Shown: positions 9,601 to 19,024 of the stretch, piece after piece
Layout of the letters: every line of letters begins with the position of its first letter
How positions within the stretch are numbered: the first letter of the stretch is position 1
Source of the DNA: Flavobacteriales bacterium
GTDB lineage: Bacteria; Bacteroidota; Bacteroidia; Flavobacteriales_F; PHOS-HE28
Reading direction: 5' to 3'
Length of the DNA stretch: 49,533 nucleotides
Assembly: GCA_018057455.1 (NCBI GenBank)
Contig: JAGPDT010000021.1
Location: 1 to 49,533 of the forward strand
Notes under the pieces: model-generated
What the model saw: the letters and a program-made list of their open reading frames with translations, nothing else
Told to the model about the DNA's origin: nothing
The model's database searches: none
Position numbers and translations under genes: made by a program

Positions 9601-9679
9601 GCGCTTGGCCAACATCACCGAGGCGGCCGAACCAAAGGCGCCCGGTGCCGATCTGAACCCCACGCCCGACGAAGAATGA
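6605..9679 (+). CDS. Secreted TPR-repeat solenoid protein
   Basis: About 1024 residues from the ATG at 6605, which starts a clear signal peptide (MKKLLPRQ, hydrophobic core, PVQAQ/R). There is no lipobox cysteine. The whole mature protein is helical TPR/Sel1-like repeats: recurrent patterns of the type Y-x-x-A-L-x-x-Y-x-x-A with YYxAHINY, YxGRQYAEARKFFQKAL, YKQVTGQHPNSPHVRQSML and similar. The C-terminus ends in an acidic tail. It should be periplasmic or on the inner face of the outer membrane, acting as a scaffold. The stop codon overlaps the start of the barrel gene (ATGA, 9676-9679), so the two products are probably made in a coupled way and may act together. GACCTTTG at 6592-6599 lies five bases before the ATG. 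Confidence 0.8.
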   Translation: MKKLLPRQVLLRLAFPLALLLAQMPVQAQRPAHFEPPAAPLAHAMELFDKAQYGAALHEFDRIAQQVRDLHGDLRVEAEFWGAISAVRLFHGDASHRLLAFIDAHPENFHVPAVRLELFRFYFDGKRWQDALYWAVLVDETALGTADRTEFTFKKGYALFMHGDPDKALLEFAEVKDGTGLYAAPATYYTAHINYTKRNYAAALEGFEKLKDDAAFGRVVPYYIAQIKFLQGHYEALLEYAQPLLADPGNTKNKSDINRLAGEAYFRTGQYKEALPYIEKSLQRPGVERGDRYIAGYAWYKNDQYQQAITQFTQVVNNSTDSLAQLAAYHMADCYLKLNQKNYARNAFKKAYDLGNDPNVAEDALFNYAKLAYELSFDPYNEAIIALRDYMAKYPGSARHDEAQEFLLDVYLKTKNYEAALAALDAIKTKDLRLKEAYQKLAFDRGVELYEGRQYAEARKFFQKALVFPVDPKATVQAHYWAGEASYALGDYDAALAKYDDVRNAGGAYASALYEQASYGMGYAYFKQKQYGEAATAFRRTVEHADLPKAQRNDALVRTGDCFYVTKDFAAAITWYDKAISAGAAARDYAQYQKGVCQGLEKKNDQKIATLKQLLRDKPNSQYAADAKFQLGETYLNMGKDAEALDFYKQVTGQHPNSPHVRQSMLQSALIDKRQGRTAQALDGFKAVVAKYPTMDGSREALTGIESIYSQQGDMAAYEAYVRSLTFVDAASLDLDEKYFRSAEQLYFAEQCDQAVGAFRDYISKYPKGAFVTNAEFYAADCLYRAKKAEEALPGFERVAAAGEGQFLEPSLAAASQILFQAGRQEAALPYFTRLAQVAALPVNVLAGQAGRMRCLVQMNSTAEAAEAAKQVLANGDANADLKAEAGLAVGRGEIGNGELDAAYNRFKAIANGSKNAYGAEAAYQMAYVRYLQKRYKDGEKEVLDLAKKFPSYDHWKAKAFILLGDIYVGLEDLFQARATLQSVVDNCDEPDLVEQAAQRLANITEAAEPKAPGADLNPTPDEE

Positions 9680-11403
9680 ACACCAAGACCACAGCATCAG
9701 CCGCCCGTACCGGCACCCTGGCCCTGGCCACCTTGGCAGGCGTGGCGGCTTGGGCCCAAAGCGGCGAGGAGTACTACTTCAACGGGATCTACAACCCCAC
9801 CTTGGCCGACGTCAACAAGATCGACCTGCAACCGCAAGCGTACGATACTATCCTGCCCGAGAAGAACATCACCTACCAGCTGCTGGCGGTGAAGGGGGAG
9901 GTGCCCGCCCATGTGGACAGCATCGAAGCCGCACGACTCAACATCCAATTGGCGCAGGAGAAACTCCACAAAGGCTTCGCCAAGGCGGGGTTTGGCCTCT
10001 ACACCACGCCGCTCGTGGAGTTCAACTACGACCAAACAAGGTCCAAGACCAACGGATACGGCTTGCATTACCGCCACCTGAGCAGCAACGGCGGCATCAG
10101 CGGCCGCGGACCCAGCGACTACAGCTTCAACACCATCGACGGCTACTACACCGCCTACCTCCGCCAACACACCGTCCAGGGCCGTGTGGCCTATGACCGC
10201 CGGCGCGTCGGCTACTACGGCTACCCCAGTACCGACAGCCTGGAGAACCGCATGCTCACGGCGGTCACCCCGCCCGACGATACCCGCGAGCAGGTCTACA
10301 ACGACATCGGTTTCGACCTGCGCGTGAAGAGCCTCTTCAAGGACAGCACCAAACTGGCCCATGATGCGGGTTTGCGCGTGGACAACTACACCAACCTCAG
10401 CGGCAGCCGGGAACTCAACGTGGTGCTGGATGCCCAGCTCTCCATGCAGCAAGGCAACGAAACCTTCGGGGGCGAGGTGCTCATCGACAACAACGCCTAC
10501 CGCGGTGTGCGTGACACCTTGGCCGACCTGCGCCAGAGCGGTACCATGGTGGGCCTGTCGCCCCATGTCTCCACCACCGATGGCAAGTACCTGGTGCGCA
10601 TCGGCGCCGGCATCTTCGTGGACGCCCAAGGCGAAAGCAGCTTTCATTTCTACCCGCAGGCCTATGCCCAATACCGCCTTTTCGACGATATCCTGGTGCC
10701 CTACGCGGGCGTGGACGGCAGGCGCATCCGCAACAACCTGCGCAGCCTCACCCGCGACAACCCCTTTCTGGTGGGGGCCCCGCTGCTGGCCAACGCCAGC
10801 CTGATGTATGACCTTTACGGCGGCCTGCGCGGGAGCCTCAGCCAGGATGTCGGCTTCGATGTGCGCATCTCCAACAGCCGCATCAAGGACCGCCCGCTCT
10901 TCCTGGGGCGCCAGACCATCCACGACAGCCTGCGCTACGGCGACCGCTTCATCGCCGTGTACGACCAAGTGGACCAATTGGACATCAGCGGTGAGCTGCG
11001 CTACAGCCATGATGAGCACATCAACGTCCAGGGAGGCATCCACCTCTTCAACTACGGCACCGAGGACCAAGCCCAAGCCTGGAACCTGCCCATCTACACC
11101 ATCAACTTAGGCGCGGTGTACGACTTCCAGGACAAGCTGCTGGTGAAGCTCGAAGCCCAGTTCAACGGCAGGCGGGAAATGCCCCTCACCGTGGCTTCCG
11201 GTTGGAACGACCTTTCACCAGCACCGCAAAGCACCGGGGCTCCGGGCTACGTGGACCTGTTCCTCGGCCTGGAATACCGCTACACCAAGCGGCTCAGCGT
11301 GTTCCTGGAGTGCAGCAACCTGAGCGCTTCCAAGTACGAGCGCTGGTACAACTACCCCGTTCAGCGTACACTGGTGCTGGGCGGCGCCTCCTTTGCGTTC
11401 TAG
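9676..11403 (+). CDS. Outer-membrane beta-barrel protein, TonB-receptor-like without plug
   Basis: About 575 residues. The ATG at 9676 overlaps the TGA of the TPR gene and opens a signal peptide (MNTKTTASAARTG, hydrophobic, AAWAQ/S). The rest alternates polar and hydrophobic residues with many aromatics, as in amphipathic strands: GYGLHYRHL, YFQAYAQYRLF-like segments, LFLGLEYRYTKRLSVFLE. It ends in LVLGGASFAF, a C-terminal phenylalanine as expected for BAM-assembled barrels. No TonB box or plug domain is visible, so it is not a complete TonB-dependent receptor. The TPR-plus-barrel arrangement resembles polysaccharide or polymer export pairs such as AlgK/AlgE or PgaA, but that is only an analogy. 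Confidence 0.75.
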   Translation: MNTKTTASAARTGTLALATLAGVAAWAQSGEEYYFNGIYNPTLADVNKIDLQPQAYDTILPEKNITYQLLAVKGEVPAHVDSIEAARLNIQLAQEKLHKGFAKAGFGLYTTPLVEFNYDQTRSKTNGYGLHYRHLSSNGGISGRGPSDYSFNTIDGYYTAYLRQHTVQGRVAYDRRRVGYYGYPSTDSLENRMLTAVTPPDDTREQVYNDIGFDLRVKSLFKDSTKLAHDAGLRVDNYTNLSGSRELNVVLDAQLSMQQGNETFGGEVLIDNNAYRGVRDTLADLRQSGTMVGLSPHVSTTDGKYLVRIGAGIFVDAQGESSFHFYPQAYAQYRLFDDILVPYAGVDGRRIRNNLRSLTRDNPFLVGAPLLANASLMYDLYGGLRGSLSQDVGFDVRISNSRIKDRPLFLGRQTIHDSLRYGDRFIAVYDQVDQLDISGELRYSHDEHINVQGGIHLFNYGTEDQAQAWNLPIYTINLGAVYDFQDKLLVKLEAQFNGRREMPLTVASGWNDLSPAPQSTGAPGYVDLFLGLEYRYTKRLSVFLECSNLSASKYERWYNYPVQRTLVLGGASFAF

Positions 11404-11510
11404 GACCAGCGGCAACCAGCTGGCCCACAGATGGTCCGGCAACCCAGCGGGTGGCCAGCGCCCACGGGGTTTGTGCAGGTTATCAACAGAGCGGGGCGTG
11501 CTGTTGGTAA

Positions 11511-13592
<2,082 letters not shown>

Positions 13593-13604
13593 TCCATCAC
13601 CCCC

Positions 13605-13652
13605 TTCGGCCCCCACGGCCGAACCGATCACAATGCCCCGGCCACCCGGGGC
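13605..13652. terminator. Two hairpins between gyrB and the convergent adhesin gene
   Basis: TTCGGCC/GGCCGAA (13605-13623) and GCCCCGG/CCGGGGC (13635-13652) are perfect 7-bp stems with loops of 5 and 4 bases. The second is followed by TTTGTGCGTTTT. They can serve gyrB and possibly the convergent adhesin transcript. Confidence 0.65.
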
Positions 13653-13718
13653 TTTGTGCGTTTTGGGAGGCGCCGGCCACAACGTTGCCGTATCCCGGAT
13701 GGACCTGCCGGAAGGGGG

Positions 13719-16700
13719 CTACCGAAGGAGGGTCACATGGCCCTTCAGCTCGTACGGCTCCACGCTGTGTTGGCCGTATGCCCTCACGGACCACACGTAA
13801 ACACCCGCCTCCATGTTGGTGCCGTTGCGGGTGCCGTCCCAGCCCGCGCCAGGGTCCGTGGTTTCAAAGATCCGCTCTCCCCATCGGTTGTACACCACCA
13901 GATGGAAGCCCTCCGGTGAAAGACCGGTGCCTTGGACATGGAACACGTCGTTGCGCCCATCTTCGTCAGGTGTGAACGAATTGGGCACGAACAGCCCAAA
14001 TCGGTCCAACACCGCCACGGACCGGCACGCCATGTCCACACAGCCGTTTGCCGTGATGGCGCTCAGGCAAACGGCATATTCCATGGCCACCCCCACGGGG
14101 AACACATGCACCGGCGACGGTTCCGTGCTGCCCGTGCCATCGCCGAAGTCCCATAGGAAAGCAATGGCCTGGTCATTGGAGTAGTTGGTGAAGGTCACTC
14201 TGGGGTCGTCCACGAACACGGTGGCGGGATCCGCCGTGAAGCTTGCCACCACCGGTGGGGGGCTGCCGATCACAGCCGTACCGCTGGCGCTGCAGCCATC
14301 GCCGTTCCACATGGTGAGCGGATAGCTGCCCGGGCACAAGCCGATGAACAGACCGGTGGCCTGTGGCGCACCCCCGCCCAAACTGTACAGTACCGCGGTG
14401 GGATCCATGACCTGCACCGTACCGTCGCAACTGCTGGTACAGTTCGCATTGGTGGAGACGAACTCACCCATGGCGATCGGCGCCGGTTCCGGTATGTTGA
14501 AGCTGATGGCCGCAGCGCAGTTGTTCGTGTCCGATACGGTGAGCAAGTAGCCCCCTGCACAATAGCCGGCGGAGATCGGTACCGGGCCACCGTTCCCGGT
14601 AGTGAGTGCAAAGCTGTACCCCGAGGGGCCTACGTTGCCGCCTGTCACGTTCACGTTGTAGCTCCCATCGCATGATCCGTTGCACAGCGTTGAGCTTGCC
14701 TCCACCACGGGAAGGATCGCGTCGGTGAAGACAAGCACAACACTATCCGTGAAATGGCATCCTTCGGTGCTGGTGGTGTTCCAAGCGGCAACGAACCGGC
14801 CCGCCACAGGGCTGGCTACCGGGCTGTTGGCTGTATTTGGAGTGGTGAATACCAGCTCCTGCGGGCCGCTCCAGGTACCGGAGGCCCAGGTGCCTGATGC
14901 TTGCAGCTCGGTGCCCAGCGTACAGCTCACGGCATCAGGCCCTGCGCTGGGCGCCGCCACCAGGGCCACGTTCACCGAGGCCAGGTTATCAGTGTTGGGG
15001 CAAGGCGCTGGGGCGGGCACCAGGTAGGTGTAGGAGCCGGGCAGGTCCATGATGGGGTCGTACATTCCACTGTGTGGAAGCCCCGTAGGGCCGGTCCAGC
15101 TTCCGTTCGCGTCAGGCGTTCCGCCCAGCAGGCCGGACAATTCCACGGGGGCACCGTCAGGGCACAAGGTTTCCGCCCCGCCCGTTCCCGGATCCGGTGC
15201 TGGCTGCACGGTGATCACCAATTGGGCGGTGTCCGACGGGCAGGGTGCCACTCCGGCCACCACGTACCTATAGGCACCTGCGATCCCACTGGCAGGGTTG
15301 AACATTGCACCGGCAATTCCGCCGGGACCGGCCCACGTGCCACCGCCATCCGGTGTCCCGCCCAGTTCGTCCAACAGAACGATCGGGGCGTTGCTGGAAC
15401 ACAGGGCGATGCTTGCGTCCATGCCTGCGTTTGCGTATGGCACCATGTCCGCCGTGACGAAAGCCGTGTCATCGGCGCATGCCGCAGCCGCGGAGACTAC
15501 ATACCAGTAGGTGCCCGGCAGCATGGTGCCCGGTGCGAAGCTGCCATTGGTCACCGGGCTGGGCCCGTTCCATGCCCCGCCAGGGTCCGGATCGCCGCCG
15601 AGTGCGTTCAACAAGGCTACCGGTGCATCGCTTGTGCATAGCGTGAACGACCCATCACTGCCGGCCTGGGGTGCTTGTTGCACAGCGATGGCCACCGTGC
15701 TGCTGTTGCCCAAGCAGGGTGCGGGCAGGCTGATGGAATAGGTATATGTGCCCGGGGACATGGTGGCTGGATCGAACACGCCGCCCGCTACGGTGCTGGG
15801 GCCGCTCCAGGTGCCACCGGCCGCGGGGAAGCCGCCCAACAGGCCCTGAAGGCCAACGGGCGCATCCGTGGCGCACAGTGTCAAACTGCCGGAGGTGCCG
15901 GTGTTGGGCAAAGGCGAAACAGTAACCTCCACCGCGGCCGTGGCGGAGGGGCATGGTGCAGGGCCGTTCACCGTGTACGCGTACAGGCCCGGGAACATCG
16001 AGGCGGCATCGAACAAGTTGTTTACCACCGCACTCGGACCGCTCCAGGTTCCGCCGGTGGCCGGCGTGCCTCCCAGCGCATCAACAAGGCTCGCAGGGGC
16101 TTGGCCCAAGCAAAGTGTCATGGTCCCGTCGCTTCCGGCATCCGCCGCTGGTTGCACGCTTACCGTAACCGTGCTGTTGCTGCTCACACAGGGCGGCGGC
16201 ACGCTCAGGGCATAGGTGTACACACCCGGTGCCATGCTCGCCGGGTTGAATGCACCGCCCACAACCGCTGAAGGCCCGCTCCAGGTGCCGCCCATGTCCG
16301 GTGTACCGCCCAACTGGTTGAAAAGGACCACCGGCCCCGCCGTGCTGCACACCGTTATGGACCCATCGGTTCCGCTGTCGGGCGTTGAAACCACCTGCAC
16401 TGTAATGGTGTATTGGGCGGTTGCATTGAGGCAGGCCCCCGTACCGTTCACGGTGTAGGTGTAGGTGCCTGCCGCGTCCGTGCCGGGCACAAACAGGCCG
16501 TTGTGGCCGCTTCCGCCGGGGGCGCTCCACGTGCCCCCCGGTTCGGGGGTGCCGCTGAGCCTGTCGTTCATGTTGAAGGCCGTGCCTGCGTCACACACCG
16601 TTATCAGCGTGTCGGTGCCCGGCCCGGGAGGCGGCTCCACGGTGATCGTTACACAGTCCGTGACTGCACAGTCCGGATGTTGTTCCTGGTGCACAGTGAC

Positions 16701-18824
16701 ACAGTATTGGGTGGTGGTGGATACCGTGGCCACAGGGGCGGCAATGGCGGGGTTGGAGAGTCCCGTGGCCGGGCTCCAGTTGTACACCAAGGCACCGCCG
16801 GGGCAGCTGGCGGTGCCGTTCCACACTACACCATTGGCCGGGTTGCTCCCGCTGTACAATTGTTGGCCTTGCCCGTTGGCAAAAGTGAAGGTCTGCTGCG
16901 GCCCGCCGAGCCAGCCGCCAGCGGCATAGCTCAGACTGAGCGAGGCACCATGCGGGACCGGAATGCCATAATGGATGCTGGAGCCGGCCGGAAGCGTATA
17001 AGTGCCGGTGTTGCCGTTGATGGTCACAGTGACCGCACCGTTCACGGTCCATCCATTCCCGCCGGAATCATACAGCCACAGGTCGTACAGGCAGGTGTCC
17101 GTGATCGGGCTGTTGGCCATGGAGGCAAGTAGTGGTAGGTGGGCGTTGGTGCATACGATGTGGTCCGCACCCGCGTCCACCACCAAGTCCGGTGTAATGG
17201 TCACCAGCACGGTGGTGTCGTACGTGCAGCCGAAGTTGTCCAAGGCGGTGTACATGAAGGGGTAGGTGCCCGGGGCGAGGTTGCCGATGGTGGCCATGTT
17301 GCAATCCGCGCTGGTTGCCTGGATGCCCGGGCCGCTCCAGTAGCTGCTGTCGCAAGCTGCGCCGTACACCGGGGTGAAGGAGAACAGGCTGGGGAACAGC
17401 GATGGGTCGAAATCGATGGACCAGTCGCACATGAATCCGTTGTCCAAGCTCCAGAAATCGCACACTTCAAAGGTCCAGGTACCATTCAACGGGGAACCGA
17501 GCAAGTTGCCCAGCGGCTGCACCGGGGTGTAGGTGCCGGGTATCAGGGCGTTGGAGGCGGGGGTGCCACCGGGCATGACGTGGGGCGTGGAGCCGCTCGC
17601 TGCACTCTGCGCCCACGTGCCCCATGGCGCCGTGGCGCTCCAGCAGTAGTTCCAGCAGGTTCCCGCCACGGGGTTGCCCTGGTTGTCCAGGTCATTGGCC
17701 CCACCGACGTAGGTGCCATCGCCCCCCTGTTGGTGCAGCACCGCGGATTGCCCGTTGGGACTGATGATGCGCACCACCAGGTCGGCCATGTACGAATGCT
17801 CCATGTTCACGCAAATGCCCAGCAACTGGTTGATGTCCGTGAGCGTCTGCCCCGCCCCGAACTGCGTGTAGTTGATCGTACTGGTGAAGCATTGGCCAGC
17901 GCCCCCGGGCATGGCCACGGCTCCGCCGAGGTTGGCCTGGGGCAGTTCGGTCCATGTGGTGCCGGTGACCTGGCCGTTCAATGCGATCGTTTCATTGGGG
18001 CAGGCCGTGGTGCCGCCGGTACCGGTGAATGCCGGTGTGGTGCCCACCAAGGTGGTGAGGGCAATGGTGTTGTTGCTGGCGCATCCCTGATCGTCCACCA
18101 CAACCAATTGTGCCGTGTATGCACCGGGCAGCGTGTAGGTGTGCGCCAACGACGACGGTCCATTGTTCACCACCATGCCATCGCCCAGGTCCCACGAGTA
18201 GCTGGCGATGGTGGCGCCGGCGGCCGCGAAGGAACCGCTGCCATCAACGCTGACGGCCCCCCCTGGACAGATCCGGACCGGAAGCAGGGATCCGTTGGTG
18301 GCCACGGCGGTGGGACGTACACAGGGTTGAAAACAACTGATCAACGCGGTGAACTGACCGGTGCCGTTGTTGTTGGAACGGAATACCACGGTGAGGCAGC
18401 CCGTGGGGTTCGAGGCCGTGGCCGATACCGACTGGCCTTGCAGCTGCGTTCCGGTCCACGTGCCCAGCACGGGTGCCGAGGTGTTGTTGCCGTCGTGGAT
18501 GGTGAGAGCATCGATGGGGGCCGCCCCTGCCGCGCTCAGGTTGAAGATGATGAAGTCCAGCGCAACCGCGCCGCCCGGTGCATCGGGGCACAGGGTGTAG
18601 GTGTAGTTCTCGTTGTTGGCATAACCGGTGGCCCCTTCACCGCCGCTGTCCATGAAGGCACCGGTGCAGCTGCTCCCGGTGCCGTTCATCATGGGGAAGG
18701 TCTGGCCATGCACCTGCACCTGCACGACCGGAAGGGCAGCGAGCAACGCCGCCACGGCCAACCACTGCCGCCCGTGGCGGCGTGGAAAGGAAAGACTTAG
18801 GAACTGCAAGTATGGCAATCCCAT
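13719..18824 (-). CDS. Giant CUB/PKD adhesin with seven ~79-residue repeats and T9SS type-B domain
   Basis: About 1701 residues from the ATG at 18824 (MGLPYLQFL); an in-frame start at 18845 is possible. Signal peptide to VHGQ/T. Order of parts: CUB-like domain (about 45-165, MDSGGEGATGYANNENYTYT, IFNLSAAGAA); PKD domain (SYSWDLGDG); a proprotein-convertase P-domain-like region (ICVNMEHSYMADLVVRI ... LNGTWTFEVCDFW, about 300-475); a central segment with LWLYDSGGNGW; seven tandem repeats of about 79 residues (about 730-1290) built on TLCxxxAPVxLxxxLGGTP, GGTWSGP and PGxYxYxVxxxAPC; SprB-like segments; a second PKD (FLWDFGDG); and a type-B gliding-motility-associated C-terminal domain (NSFTPDEDGRNDVF, VYNRWGERIFE, GHVTLLR). 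Probably a surface adhesin. It shares its first ~500 residues' architecture with the upstream neighbour. Confidence 0.88.
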   Translation of the reverse strand: MGLPYLQFLSLSFPRRHGRQWLAVAALLAALPVVQVQVHGQTFPMMNGTGSSCTGAFMDSGGEGATGYANNENYTYTLCPDAPGGAVALDFIIFNLSAAGAAPIDALTIHDGNNTSAPVLGTWTGTQLQGQSVSATASNPTGCLTVVFRSNNNGTGQFTALISCFQPCVRPTAVATNGSLLPVRICPGGAVSVDGSGSFAAAGATIASYSWDLGDGMVVNNGPSSLAHTYTLPGAYTAQLVVVDDQGCASNNTIALTTLVGTTPAFTGTGGTTACPNETIALNGQVTGTTWTELPQANLGGAVAMPGGAGQCFTSTINYTQFGAGQTLTDINQLLGICVNMEHSYMADLVVRIISPNGQSAVLHQQGGDGTYVGGANDLDNQGNPVAGTCWNYCWSATAPWGTWAQSAASGSTPHVMPGGTPASNALIPGTYTPVQPLGNLLGSPLNGTWTFEVCDFWSLDNGFMCDWSIDFDPSLFPSLFSFTPVYGAACDSSYWSGPGIQATSADCNMATIGNLAPGTYPFMYTALDNFGCTYDTTVLVTITPDLVVDAGADHIVCTNAHLPLLASMANSPITDTCLYDLWLYDSGGNGWTVNGAVTVTINGNTGTYTLPAGSSIHYGIPVPHGASLSLSYAAGGWLGGPQQTFTFANGQGQQLYSGSNPANGVVWNGTASCPGGALVYNWSPATGLSNPAIAAPVATVSTTTQYCVTVHQEQHPDCAVTDCVTITVEPPPGPGTDTLITVCDAGTAFNMNDRLSGTPEPGGTWSAPGGSGHNGLFVPGTDAAGTYTYTVNGTGACLNATAQYTITVQVVSTPDSGTDGSITVCSTAGPVVLFNQLGGTPDMGGTWSGPSAVVGGAFNPASMAPGVYTYALSVPPPCVSSNSTVTVSVQPAADAGSDGTMTLCLGQAPASLVDALGGTPATGGTWSGPSAVVNNLFDAASMFPGLYAYTVNGPAPCPSATAAVEVTVSPLPNTGTSGSLTLCATDAPVGLQGLLGGFPAAGGTWSGPSTVAGGVFDPATMSPGTYTYSISLPAPCLGNSSTVAIAVQQAPQAGSDGSFTLCTSDAPVALLNALGGDPDPGGAWNGPSPVTNGSFAPGTMLPGTYWYVVSAAAACADDTAFVTADMVPYANAGMDASIALCSSNAPIVLLDELGGTPDGGGTWAGPGGIAGAMFNPASGIAGAYRYVVAGVAPCPSDTAQLVITVQPAPDPGTGGAETLCPDGAPVELSGLLGGTPDANGSWTGPTGLPHSGMYDPIMDLPGSYTYLVPAPAPCPNTDNLASVNVALVAAPSAGPDAVSCTLGTELQASGTWASGTWSGPQELVFTTPNTANSPVASPVAGRFVAAWNTTSTEGCHFTDSVVLVFTDAILPVVEASSTLCNGSCDGSYNVNVTGGNVGPSGYSFALTTGNGGPVPISAGYCAGGYLLTVSDTNNCAAAISFNIPEPAPIAMGEFVSTNANCTSSCDGTVQVMDPTAVLYSLGGGAPQATGLFIGLCPGSYPLTMWNGDGCSASGTAVIGSPPPVVASFTADPATVFVDDPRVTFTNYSNDQAIAFLWDFGDGTGSTEPSPVHVFPVGVAMEYAVCLSAITANGCVDMACRSVAVLDRFGLFVPNSFTPDEDGRNDVFHVQGTGLSPEGFHLVVYNRWGERIFETTDPGAGWDGTRNGTNMEAGVYVWSVRAYGQHSVEPYELKGHVTLLR
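14960..16634 (-). repeat. Region coding seven tandem ~79-residue protein repeats
   Basis: Within the giant adhesin, seven consecutive units share a C-containing strand near TLC, the motif GGTP-x-x-GGTWSGP and an APCP-type loop. DNA identity between units is partial, so the array is old or under diversifying change rather than freshly duplicated. Boundaries are approximate. Confidence 0.8.
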
Positions 18825-18897
18825 GGGGCAAAGGCACGGGTTCAAGGTGGGGTGGAAGACCGGTGGACCGAAGGTGAAAAACCGGCCCAGCCGCTGA

Positions 18898-18905
18898 CCA
18901 AACTA
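18898..18905 (-). promoter_or_regulatory. Possible -7 box for the giant adhesin gene
   Basis: On the minus strand this reads TAGTTTGG, a shifted match to TAnnTTTG, about 73 bases before the ATG at 18824. CACCTTCG nearer the gene is an alternative. The evidence is weak. Confidence 0.25.
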
Positions 18906-19024
18906 CATACAAGAACCCGCGAAAAGCCCACTTAGCCGAAGAAAATGATCGCACCATAAATTGCCGATATCGGTCGGCGCATGGAGGCAACCCTGGCCCA
19001 ACCCCCGCGTCCGTCGGCAGCTCC

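Noticed and set aside
6512-9697. About 1060-codon minus-strand frame opposite the TPR gene
   Set aside because: Antisense shadow of a strongly coding GC-rich gene; no motif or signal peptide.
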